A DNA stretch of 60,635 bases from Anaerobiospirillum sp. NML120448 (GTDB lineage Bacteria; Pseudomonadota; Gammaproteobacteria; Enterobacterales; Succinivibrionaceae), in the NCBI RefSeq assembly GCF_023050945.1, contig NZ_JALKIM010000017.1:1-60635 (forward strand), in the 5' to 3' direction. The notes beneath the pieces were generated by a model, which searched no databases, was not told where the DNA came from, and saw only the letters and a program-made list of their open reading frames with translations. A program made the position numbers and the translations under genes. Positions 53,118-60,635 of the stretch are shown here, piece by piece (positions within the stretch are counted from its first letter, which is position 1; every line of letters begins with the position of its first letter).

Positions 53118-54764
53118 TTAGATTACGTCTAAGCCTTTTAAGTATTCTAAGAGCTCTGGCATCTTCTTCTTGCCAAAGGTCTCATGCTTGCCATTCACTA
53201 CTAAGCAAGGTACTGACATCACATTAAACTCAGTTCTCATATCAGGATAGAGACCAACATCATAAACGTGAGTAGTTACCTTATCGGATAAAGAGGCAAT
53301 ACGCTGAGCTGCTACCACTAAATCAGGGCACATGGTGCAAGATAAAGATACTAAAACCTGCATCTTTACTTCTTTGCTGATGTTTAAGATAGCATTGCGA
53401 TCGGCATCATCAATTGGCTGACCAGGGCCTGCTGCATTGTACATACCTAAAACAAAAGAGGTAAATTCATGACCGCCAGGCACGCCGTGGAAGGCCATGT
53501 TAGCAGGGGTGCCATCTTCTTTGATAAACTCAACAAAAGGTAAGTGCTCGCCCTCATCGGTAGTCTCTAGAGCTAACTTATCACTTAAATCACTAAGCTC
53601 AGTCATAGCACGTAAGAGCTCATTACCCTTCTCATCGCCCTTAGTATGAACTCGTAGCGTAATCTTAGAGCCCATTCTTTCAAAGACAGCATTTAACTGA
53701 GGAATAAAGTCTGGAGAAATAAAGCTTTCACTTTGAGCCTCAGGAGCAATTGATGCACGAGGCTCTTGAGGAGCCTTACGAGTAGCATTAGGCACTTCAG
53801 GAACTAAACCAGTCTTATCATGCATAGTAGCTGCAACCTTTTCCATTGCTGCGGCGGCTAAAGCACCATCTGACACAGCTGTTACAACCTGACGTAATGT
53901 CTTAATACATACGTCACCTGCGGCAAATACGCCTTTTACATTAGTTTCTTGGTTGTGGTCAGTAATAATATAGCCCTGCTCATTTAAAGCTACCTTATCT
54001 TTTACCAAAGCAGTATTTGGAACATAGCCAGCAAATACGAACACACCAAAGGTATCATTATTTTCTGCTGTATAAGTAAAGGTTTCGTTTGTCTTATTGT
54101 TGAAGATCTGAGCGCTAGTAATACCAAATTGATTACCGCTCACAGACTTAACCTCGTGATTAAAGAGTACTTTAATCTTAGGGTGAGCCATAACCTCATC
54201 AGCAATAGAGCGAGCACAAGAGAAGCTATCTTTACGAACTAAAATAGTTACCTTGCTGGCATAACGAGTTAAGAACATAGCCTCTTCAGCAGAAGCATAG
54301 CCACCACCGATTACTAAAAGCTCTTTACCAGTAAAGAACTCACCATCGCAAGTAGCACAGTAAGCTACACCATGGCCACGGAACTCACTTTCTCCCTCAA
54401 AGCCAATATGACGAGGGTTAGCGCCTGTACAAATTAATACAGAAAAAGCACGTAAAGTTCCGCTATTAGTGATCACCTCTTTGATATCACCATCAAGCTT
54501 AACATCTAATACCTCAGCTAACTTAACTTCGGCACCAAAGTTAATGGCTTGACGACGCATAGTGTCGGTTAAAGCTTCACCAGAGGTTGACTCTACACCA
54601 GGGTAATTAACCACTTCGTGAGTAATAGTAATTTGACCACCAAAGCGATCTTTTTCTAAGACTAAAACACGATAACGGGCACGAGCTAAATATAAAGCAG
54701 CAGTAAGACCAGCAGGACCACCACCAACAATGATGGCATCAAATAAATTATCGTTTGCGCTCAT
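53118..54764 (-). CDS. Thioredoxin reductase-like flavoprotein fused to a C-terminal AhpF-NTD-like domain
   Basis: Residues 1-310 are a thioredoxin-reductase-type module: FAD-binding IIVGGGPAGLTAALY, active-site CATCD (Cys 136 and 139), NAD(P)H-binding VIGGGYASAEEAMF and GVFAAGDV. After a linker (about 315-350), residues 350-548 resemble the double-thioredoxin N-terminal domain of AhpF, with SLSCTMCPDLV (Cys 476 and 479) and SVPCLVVNG. In AhpF that domain is at the N-terminus, so the order is reversed here. With ahpC just upstream, the likely job is to pass electrons from NAD(P)H to AhpC for peroxide removal. Such fusions are known in some anaerobes. Confidence 0.9.
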   Translation of the reverse strand: MSANDNLFDAIIVGGGPAGLTAALYLARARYRVLVLEKDRFGGQITITHEVVNYPGVESTSGEALTDTMRRQAINFGAEVKLAEVLDVKLDGDIKEVITNSGTLRAFSVLICTGANPRHIGFEGESEFRGHGVAYCATCDGEFFTGKELLVIGGGYASAEEAMFLTRYASKVTILVRKDSFSCARSIADEVMAHPKIKVLFNHEVKSVSGNQFGITSAQIFNNKTNETFTYTAENNDTFGVFVFAGYVPNTALVKDKVALNEQGYIITDHNQETNVKGVFAAGDVCIKTLRQVVTAVSDGALAAAAMEKVAATMHDKTGLVPEVPNATRKAPQEPRASIAPEAQSESFISPDFIPQLNAVFERMGSKITLRVHTKGDEKGNELLRAMTELSDLSDKLALETTDEGEHLPFVEFIKEDGTPANMAFHGVPGGHEFTSFVLGMYNAAGPGQPIDDADRNAILNISKEVKMQVLVSLSCTMCPDLVVAAQRIASLSDKVTTHVYDVGLYPDMRTEFNVMSVPCLVVNGKHETFGKKKMPELLEYLKGLDVI

Positions 54765-55108
54765 GATTGAAACCTAAATTACAGCAAAAAGTCTCAGGAT
54801 CTAGTAATTAATAAACCTACTTTAGCAAAAAACTATCACAATATGGCGTTTAAGTTGATAGATTTTTAGCTAGTAAGACAAACAACATAGCAAACACAGC
54901 AATTACTGTATTTCTAAGTACGCAGAAAAGCTAGAGTTAGCCAAAGCTAACCATAAGGACGTGATAAATGACAATTATCGTAATTACTAAAAAACCCCCA
55001 GCAACAATGTTAGGTCACATGGGGGTTTTTTGATAAAAGAAAGCCCCCATAAGGGGACTTCCTTTTGGCTCAACGCCTTAGAACAACTAGTTAAAACTAG
55101 TAGTCAAA
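54765..55108. other. Intergenic region between ahpC and the reductase gene
   Basis: About 340 bases with a strong terminator for ahpC (54989-55031), a short CCCC/GGGG hairpin (about 55043-55058), and AT-rich sequence that should hold the reductase promoter. No gene seen. Confidence 0.6.
54987..55033 (-). terminator. Terminator of ahpC
   Basis: Arms AAAAAACCCCC (54989-54999) and GGGGGTTTTTT (55021-55031), T run on the minus strand. It separates ahpC from the reductase gene, so the latter probably has its own promoter. Confidence 0.8.
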
Positions 55109-55672
55109 TTAGAGGGTACCGATTAAATCGAGACCTGGCTTTAAGGTAGCCTGACCTGGCTGCCACTTAGCTGGGCAAACCTGATCGCCGTGCTCAGCAA
55201 CAAACTGTAAAGCCTTAACACGACGTAATAACTCATCAGCGTTACGGCCAACGTTGCCAGCTAATACCTCATAAGAAACGATCTTACCCTCTGGGTTGAT
55301 AATGAAGGTACCACGCTCTGATAAGCCAGCTTCCTCAATGTATACGTCGAAGTCCTTAGCTAACTTGTGGTTAGGATCGGCGAGCATTGGGTACTCAATA
55401 GCCTTGATGGTGTCAGAAGCGTCAGCCCATGCCTTGTGAACAAAGTGAGAGTCGCAAGAAACAGAGTAAATTTCACAGCCGATTGCCTTGAACTCAGCAT
55501 ACTTCTCAGCTAAATCCTTTAACTCAGTTGGGCATACGAAGGTGAAATCAGCTGGGTAAAAGAAGAATACAGACCACTTGCCTAAAAGATCAGCCTTGGT
55601 AACTTCCTTGAAGTCCTTGTTAACGTAGGCCTGAACAGCGAAATCTGCAACTTCCTTATTGATAAAAGACAT
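55109..55672 (-). CDS. ahpC: Alkyl hydroperoxide reductase subunit C (2-Cys peroxiredoxin)
   Basis: AhpC reduces hydrogen and organic peroxides. The 187 residues contain the peroxidatic cysteine in FTFVCPTE (Cys 47) and the resolving cysteine in VCPAKWQPG (Cys 166), the same spacing as in E. coli AhpC, and the usual FFYPADF. AAGGAG lies before the ATG. Codons look strongly selected (many lysine AAG and TTC), suggesting high expression. It is upstream of the reductase that is likely to recycle it. Confidence 0.97.
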   Translation of the reverse strand: MSFINKEVADFAVQAYVNKDFKEVTKADLLGKWSVFFFYPADFTFVCPTELKDLAEKYAEFKAIGCEIYSVSCDSHFVHKAWADASDTIKAIEYPMLADPNHKLAKDFDVYIEEAGLSERGTFIINPEGKIVSYEVLAGNVGRNADELLRRVKALQFVAEHGDQVCPAKWQPGQATLKPGLDLIGTL

Positions 55673-56304
55673 CTAAAACTCCTTGAAACGAATCACTTGC
55701 CTTTTTGCTAAAACGCTCCAGCGAAGGTCACGATTTAGCTCTAAGACACTCATATATGAGTATATGAGCTTTCTTTATAAATGTGGTTAAATATTTACAA
55801 GAAATGTGCTCTATAACACAACTTTTATCACCAAAGCTTATTTGGCTACTTGAAATATTTTGAAATCTGTCTTGTTCTATGTGCTGTAGCACTGAACTTG
55901 GTATGGCACCCATTATATAGATAATCTTTGCAAATTGGGCTCACTTGATAAATTGGCTCAATATAAGTGAATATTTACCAAGAAATTAATGATTTTTTAA
56001 AGAAATTTTAAATAGCATTTTCATAAGAAAAGGCTTATTTATGGCAAAAATAGCACCACAATAAATTTTTAAAATATTTTTAAAAATTGTCTAAAATCAT
56101 GAAATTTTTCCCACTAATTTTTATACATTAGACAAAATAAACCATGTAGCACCCATTTTTTCATATAATTTGCACTTCATAATCGTTAGCATAATTATCT
56201 AATTTGAGTGCTGCTCATGGCGGGTGCTTTATTTAAGATAGCTCTCTTGATAATGATTATGTCAGTGCAAAAATGCCCCACTTTTTATTAAGAAGGATGG
56301 ACTT
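55673..56304. other. Intergenic region between divergent ahpC and zupT-like genes
   Basis: About 630 very AT-rich bases. It must hold the ahpC promoter and the zupT-like promoter; a Fur-like box lies at 56248-56262. I see no convincing OxyR site and no gene. Confidence 0.5.
56248..56262. promoter_or_regulatory. Fur-like box upstream of the ZIP transporter gene
   Basis: TGATAATGATTATGT matches 12 of 14 defined positions of the 7-1-7 Fur consensus (TGATAAT-n-ATTATCA). It is about 45 bases before the start codon, a plausible operator position. Confidence 0.5.
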
Positions 56305-57093
56305 ATGGAAGCTTTAAGCTCCACTTTTTATGCCACTAGCTTTACTTTTTTAATGACTACGCTTGGTGCAGCGGCAGTCTTGATTTCTAAAAAGAAACCC
56401 TCGCCACTGTTTACTAAGCTCTCTTTAGGTTTTGCAGCAGGCATTATGATCGCTGCATCTGTATGGTCATTGCTTATGCCAGCTATTGATCAACTAGAGA
56501 GTGAGGGAAAAACCGCAGCTTTTCCTGTTGCTACTGGCTTTATTTTAGGTGCAGCTTTCTTAATGATGTTAGATAAGATCATGCCTCACCTACATATTAA
56601 TAGTCAGGAACCAGAAGGCCCTAAAACTACTTTAGGTAAGCACCAGCTCTTATTTTTAGCTATGACTATTCACAATATCCCAGAGGGCATGGCTGTAGGT
56701 ATTTCTTTTGTAGCAGCAGCTGCTATTAATACTCCTGAGGCCTACTCAGCAGCCATTGCACTTACTATTGGTATGGGCATACAAAACGTACCAGAGGGCA
56801 CAGCCGTAACTTTACCGCTGCGTGCTAGTGGTATGTCCTCAGGTAAATCATTTATTTTTGGTGTCATTTCTGGTTTAGTTGAGCCTATTGCTGCCCTAAT
56901 TGTGGTGATGCTCTCTTCCTTATTTATCCCTATCATGCCTTGGCTATTGTCTTTTGCCGCTGGAGCCATGATTTATGTAGTCATTGAAGAGTTAATACCT
57001 ACTGCTCGTTTGGGCGAACACTCTGATATTGGCACTATTGCCGTAATCTTAGGCTTTGTTCTTATGATGGTATTAGATACCTCTTTAGGCTAA
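56305..57093 (+). CDS. zupT: ZIP-family divalent metal transporter (ZupT/GufA-like)
   Basis: The 262-residue protein has about eight membrane segments and the two ZIP metal-binding helices: TIHNIPEGMAVGISF and IGMGIQNVPEGTAVTLPLR, followed by SGLVEPIAALI. ZIP proteins import zinc, iron or manganese. The pattern VEPIAA with HNIPEG is common to bacterial ZupT and GufA subgroups, so the exact name is uncertain. AAGGA precedes the ATG. A Fur-like site upstream suggests iron-dependent control. murJ follows 60 bases later. Confidence 0.88.
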   Translation: MEALSSTFYATSFTFLMTTLGAAAVLISKKKPSPLFTKLSLGFAAGIMIAASVWSLLMPAIDQLESEGKTAAFPVATGFILGAAFLMMLDKIMPHLHINSQEPEGPKTTLGKHQLLFLAMTIHNIPEGMAVGISFVAAAAINTPEAYSAAIALTIGMGIQNVPEGTAVTLPLRASGMSSGKSFIFGVISGLVEPIAALIVVMLSSLFIPIMPWLLSFAAGAMIYVVIEELIPTARLGEHSDIGTIAVILGFVLMMVLDTSLG

Positions 57094-57153
57094 AGCTACA
57101 GGTATAATTTGTCTGTTCTTTACATGTTTTACTATTAACTGGCTTTGCTTGTC

Positions 57154-58722
57154 ATGAATCAAGTTGTTAAAAAACCACGTCTATTGCGTTCAGGTATAGT
57201 CACAGCCTCAGCTACTTTCCTGTCTCGAATTTTAGGCATGGTTAGAGATATTGCTATCGCTCAACTATTGGGCGCTGGTCTAATGGCTGACGTTTTCTTC
57301 TTTGCCAATCGTATTCCTAATTTCTTTAGAAGATTGTTTGCCGAAGGAGCCTTTGCTCAAGCTTTTGTGCCTGTGCTAACCAAAACATCTAAAGAGCAAA
57401 GCTCATCTGAACTTAGAGAACTGATAGCTAAAAGCGCAGGTACCTTAGGCTTAATTGTTTTTGTTATTTCCTTAATTGGTATGCTTGCCTCTCCTGTAGT
57501 AACAGCTATTTTTGGTTGGGGCTGGTTTGAGTCTTGGCTTAACGATGGCCCTGATGCTCATAAATTTACCCAAGCTAGCTTTTTATTGGAAATTACCTTC
57601 CCTTACTTGTTTTTTATTACCTTAACTGCTTTATGTAGTTCGGTATTAAATGTTCATGGCAGCTTTGCTATTCCAGCCATTACTCCATGTTTACTCAATG
57701 TAGTTATGATTGGTACAGCCTACTTTATCGCCCCTAACTTTGAAGATCCTAATGTCATTTTATCCATTGGTATGGTGGTAGGCGGTGTAGTGCAATTAGT
57801 GTTTCAATTGCCTTTTGTCTATAAATTAGGTCTGATGGTATTACCAAAATGGGGATGGCATCATCCTGGCGTTGTTCGTATCAGAACTTTAATGATTCCA
57901 GCTCTCTTTGGTGTCTCTGCTAGCCAGTTAAATCTTTTAGTTAATACTGTCTTAGCCTCATTTTTAGCTACAGGTTCTATTTCTTACCTGTACTACTCTG
58001 ATCGCCTCTTAGAGTTTCCTATTGGTATTTTTGCCGTAGCTATTTCTACTGTGATTTTACCTGCACTATCACGCTGTGACTTTAATAGCGAGCATGATAA
58101 ATACAATAAAACCTTAGACTGGGGTGTACGTCTCGTGCTCTTGCTTGGCATTCCTTCGGCCTTAGGTATTATGGCGCTACGAGAGCCTATCTTAAGAGTT
58201 ATCTTTATGCGAGGTGCTTTTGGCTCAGAGCATGTACTCTTAAGCGCTCAATCCTTACTTGCATCAGTAGTAGGCTTATGCGCCATTATGCTAGTTAGAG
58301 TACTAGTTCAAGGCTTTGCCGCCATCCAAGATACTAAAACCCCAGTACGCTGCTCTATGGTAGCTATTGGCGCTAACATTGTCTTTAATTTAATTTTGGT
58401 ATGGCCTTTAGGTTATGTAGGCTTGGCCTTATCTACAGCCTTAGCGGCCTTTGTTAATGCAGGGCAGCTAATTTATCTTTTGCATAAGAAAAATATCTAC
58501 CGCATTTCCAAGACCTCCATATTGTTTATTATTAAGGCTTTAATTTCAGGCATTATCATGGCTGTTAGCGTGCGCTATGTAGCTCCTGAATTTGAGGCCT
58601 GGGTACAGATGGACACCTTAACCTCTATTGGCTATTTAAGTGCTTTAATTGTAGGTGGTGCTCTGGTATTTACCAGCTGCTGTTTAATATTAGGTATTAG
58701 ACCTCGCCACATTAAAATGTAA
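57154..58722 (+). CDS. murJ: Lipid II flippase MurJ (MviN)
   Basis: MurJ moves lipid II across the inner membrane for peptidoglycan assembly. The start is put at ATG 57154 (522 residues); the frame is open from a TTG at 57145. The protein has about 14 membrane segments and the family signature TFLSRILGMVRDIAIAQLLGAG, DVFFFANRIPNFFRRLFAEGAFAQAFVPVL, with the conserved Arg of the cavity. The length is normal for the family. It lies between a ZIP transporter gene and a Usp gene. A weak hairpin terminator follows. Confidence 0.96.
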   Translation: MNQVVKKPRLLRSGIVTASATFLSRILGMVRDIAIAQLLGAGLMADVFFFANRIPNFFRRLFAEGAFAQAFVPVLTKTSKEQSSSELRELIAKSAGTLGLIVFVISLIGMLASPVVTAIFGWGWFESWLNDGPDAHKFTQASFLLEITFPYLFFITLTALCSSVLNVHGSFAIPAITPCLLNVVMIGTAYFIAPNFEDPNVILSIGMVVGGVVQLVFQLPFVYKLGLMVLPKWGWHHPGVVRIRTLMIPALFGVSASQLNLLVNTVLASFLATGSISYLYYSDRLLEFPIGIFAVAISTVILPALSRCDFNSEHDKYNKTLDWGVRLVLLLGIPSALGIMALREPILRVIFMRGAFGSEHVLLSAQSLLASVVGLCAIMLVRVLVQGFAAIQDTKTPVRCSMVAIGANIVFNLILVWPLGYVGLALSTALAAFVNAGQLIYLLHKKNIYRISKTSILFIIKALISGIIMAVSVRYVAPEFEAWVQMDTLTSIGYLSALIVGGALVFTSCCLILGIRPRHIKM

Positions 58723-58734
58723 TTTTTCTTTTTT

Positions 58735-58780
58735 AGCCCTCTTTAGTACCCAGGCAATTTACTATTGAGGGCTTTTTTTA
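58735..58780 (+). terminator. Terminator after murJ
   Basis: AGCCCTC (58735-58741) and GAGGGCT (58767-58773), followed by TTTTTTT. Confidence 0.7.
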
Positions 58781-58980
58781 TGATTTTTTAGCTATAAATC
58801 ACAAAACCTAAAAGACCTTATCAACAAATCCTAATTTATAGCTGCGCTTGCCTTAATATAGAGTCATGTGTTTGAGCACCTTTTGGGCGTGTCAGCTAGC
58901 ACATCTCCATTTATCTTGATCTATCACCCCTTGAGGTCGGCACGACTGGAGATACAGGCTAGGCTTAAGGAGATTGCCAA

Positions 58981-59940
58981 ATGAGACAGTACCATAACAT
59001 TCTGGTCATCATAGAGCCTAAAAAAGACCAGCAATTAGCTCTTAACCGAGCTATTGAAATTGCTCGTTTCAACCCTAAGGTAACCATTACTGCACTCCGT
59101 CTCATTTACGACTTTTCTAACGATATTCCATTTATCGGCAAGAAGAGTGAAATGACTTCTCACGAAGATGTAGAAGAAGTTACTACTCAAGAGCTTCAAA
59201 AAATTATTGCTGCTGCTTTAGAGAAACATCAAGATATAGATCCTGAAAGCTTTACTATTGTGCCTTCAGTAAAATGGACAAGAGATGTTTCTGAGGGTAT
59301 GTTAAATGAGGCTAATAGTGGTAACTTTGATTTGATCATTAAAGGAGCCAATCACCACGGCCTACTTGATTCTATTATCTTTACTCCTCATGATTGGAAC
59401 TTATTACGTCACTCCAACATTCCAGTAGTTATCGCCAAAGAACACACTTGGGATGAGAATAGCACTATTGTTGTGGCTGTTGACTTTACCTCTGGTGAAA
59501 AACAGCTCATGAATGTCTTGCTATTGCGTGAGGCTCAGCTCTTATCAACTATTACTGGAGCCCCTATCCATTTAGTTAATGGTGCTCCTGTGGTTTTACC
59601 TACTGTAATGCTAGAAGTACCTAACTATGCTCCAGAGCTTTATGCTGAGAGTATTTTAGCTGAGCATAAGAGAAGAATCATTGAATTTGCCCATCACCAC
59701 AATATTGCAGATGATCATTGCCATATTGCTGAGGGTATGCCTGATGATGTGCTGCCAAAACTATGTAAAAAACTTCATGCTAGCACTGTATTTATCGGAT
59801 CTCATGGCCGCTCAGGCGTTGGCGCAGCCTTGATTGGTAATACTTGTGAGGAAATTGTTGATTTCATTAATGCCGATCTATTTGTGCTTAACCGCAACAC
59901 CTTAGATCACGAACACCGTATTGCTCACACTCAAGAATAA
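58981..59940 (+). CDS. Tandem-domain universal stress protein (UspE-like), second copy
   Basis: The 319 residues have two Usp domains: 1-155 (YHNILVIIEPKKDQQLALNRAIEIARF ... FDLIIKGANHHGLLDS ... IPVVIAKE) and 160-319 (TIVVAVDFTSGEKQLMN ... CHIAEGMPDDVLPKLC ... TVFIGSHGRSGVGAALIGNTCEEIV). The GSHGRSGVG pattern is the ATP-binding signature. It is paralogous to the protein at 45529-46437 and starts behind AAGGAGA. No regulator is adjacent. It ends at a weak terminator. Confidence 0.92.
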   Translation: MRQYHNILVIIEPKKDQQLALNRAIEIARFNPKVTITALRLIYDFSNDIPFIGKKSEMTSHEDVEEVTTQELQKIIAAALEKHQDIDPESFTIVPSVKWTRDVSEGMLNEANSGNFDLIIKGANHHGLLDSIIFTPHDWNLLRHSNIPVVIAKEHTWDENSTIVVAVDFTSGEKQLMNVLLLREAQLLSTITGAPIHLVNGAPVVLPTVMLEVPNYAPELYAESILAEHKRRIIEFAHHHNIADDHCHIAEGMPDDVLPKLCKKLHASTVFIGSHGRSGVGAALIGNTCEEIVDFINADLFVLNRNTLDHEHRIAHTQE

Positions 59941-60602
59941 TTTTTTAATAGCCAAAACATAATATTAACCTCAGGCTCCATCACACCCACATGGGGCCTT
60001 TTTTATCCCAATCCCCAAGCTCCAAGCCCAGCCTTGCCTAGCCACTGCCAAGCTCCAGCCAGTGACAACGCCAAACCACAGCCCCAGCCAGCGCTAGCGC
60101 CAGTGCTAGCGCCTGGCATGATGTCCCAAGCTAAAGCGCCCGCTCTAGTACCAATCTAAAACCAAGTTCAAAGCTATGGTAAGAGCAAGCTTTCATTGAG
60201 ACTTTAACCATCAAGGCCCTGGTGCTACTCTTACATACCAGTACTTAAGTTTTGCTCTAAAACAAGGCAAAAACGCCTCAATTTAGTGAGCCATATTGCT
60301 GGCAATAAATTTTTATAAAAAAGCCTATAATAGCGCTGTGTTACCTTTAACATGCGGCACTTAAAATTGCGATATTTTAAGTATTTTAGAGCTTTACCAC
60401 TTAGTTTCTGCCATGAATGACGCACTTACCAATGCTTTTAGCGTACTACTGATTATCTGCCTAGCTTATTTCTTACGAGATTTTTATCACTATTGATTTG
60501 AGTCACATTTTTTATGTTACACGGTAACATTAATTTTGTAATATATGAGCTATGCTGTATTTTAATATTAATTCTGTCTAAAGTTTTAGTTAAAGGTCGA
60601 AT
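59941..60602. other. Intergenic region with a C-rich tract near the right edge
   Basis: About 660 bases. A weak hairpin terminator (59971-60006), then a C-rich tract (about 60008-60130) with CCAGC and GCTAGCGCC repeats, then AT-rich sequence. A TATAAT at 60326-60331 may be part of a promoter. A 27-codon membrane-like frame at 60413-60496 has no ribosome binding site and is not called. Confidence 0.5.
59971..60006 (+). terminator. Weak hairpin terminator after the second Usp gene
   Basis: AGGCTCC pairs imperfectly with GGGGCCT, followed by TTTTTT. Confidence 0.5.
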
Positions 60603-60635
60603 ATGTCTCCATCTTCTCTTGATGATATCATCCAA
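60603..60635 (+). CDS. Start of a gene truncated by the window edge
   Basis: ATG at 60603 with AAGG 9 bases before it opens a frame of 11 codons (MSPSSLDDIIQ) that runs off the end. Too short to identify. Confidence 0.45.
   Translation, partial: MSPSSLDDIIQ

Noticed and set aside
60413-60496. 27-codon frame with one membrane-like segment
   Set aside because: No Shine-Dalgarno sequence; could be real but cannot be supported.

Overview
The window is an AT-rich bacterial chromosome segment of about 60 kb. Gene order is gammaproteobacterial: miaB-phoH(ybeZ)-ybeY-corC(ybeX)...lnt, dksA-gluQ-pcnB-folK, pth-ychF, proB-proA, plus frsA, mrcB, murJ and a zupT-like gene. Low GC, an NrdG/PflA-type radical-SAM activase and an AhpC/AhpF-like peroxide pair fit an anaerobic or microaerophilic host, possibly in or near the Succinivibrionaceae (Aeromonadales). 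That placement is inferred from gene content and was not tested by phylogeny.

Layout. 1-2.7 kb: small exported proteins of unknown function and a BOF/YgiW-type OB-fold protein. 3.0-12.4 kb: the tRNA/rRNA maturation and envelope operon miaB-phoH-ybeY-corC, then lnt, split by two minus-strand genes (a DUF4156-like lipoprotein and a 640-residue protein with a duplicated domain). 12.6-15.2 kb: a lone Panacea/SocA-like protein and an unrecognised exported protein. 15.6-22.0 kb: a giant repeat-filled FliK-like hook-length protein followed by a small FlhB-C-terminal-like export-switch protein. 22.0-25.5 kb: PBP1B with long low-complexity ends. 25.5-27.0 kb: about 1.5 kb without a convincing gene, holding palindromes and a possible decayed TnpB.

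27.0-37.3 kb is the accessory block and the most interesting part. Five co-directional genes encode a 1449-residue superfamily 1 helicase with a long coiled-coil insertion, a PIN-domain putative RNase, a coiled-coil protein with a DUF2997-like end, a ClpB/HSP100-like AAA+ protein with a degenerate first half, and a small radical-SAM activase. I know of no described system with exactly these five parts. It may be a nucleic-acid-directed conflict or RNA quality-control system.

38.0-44.7 kb: dksA, gluQ, pcnB (apparently starting at AUU behind a structured leader), folK, pth, ychF. 44.7-51.2 kb, minus strand: GNAT acetyltransferase, tandem-domain universal stress protein, proA, proB with an extra N-terminal domain, frsA. 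51.8-53.0 kb: a very acidic unknown protein. 53.1-55.7 kb: ahpC and a thioredoxin-reductase/AhpF-NTD fusion. 56.3-59.9 kb: ZIP transporter behind a Fur-like box, murJ, a second tandem Usp protein. A gene of which only the first codons are present starts at the right edge.

Recurring themes are acidic or low-complexity extensions on housekeeping proteins (PhoH, Lnt, PBP1B, ProB, GluQ, FliK) and short C- or GC-rich low-complexity tracts between genes. No rRNA, tRNA, CRISPR array or intact insertion sequence was seen. All functional calls rest on motif reading and memory of families, with no database search.
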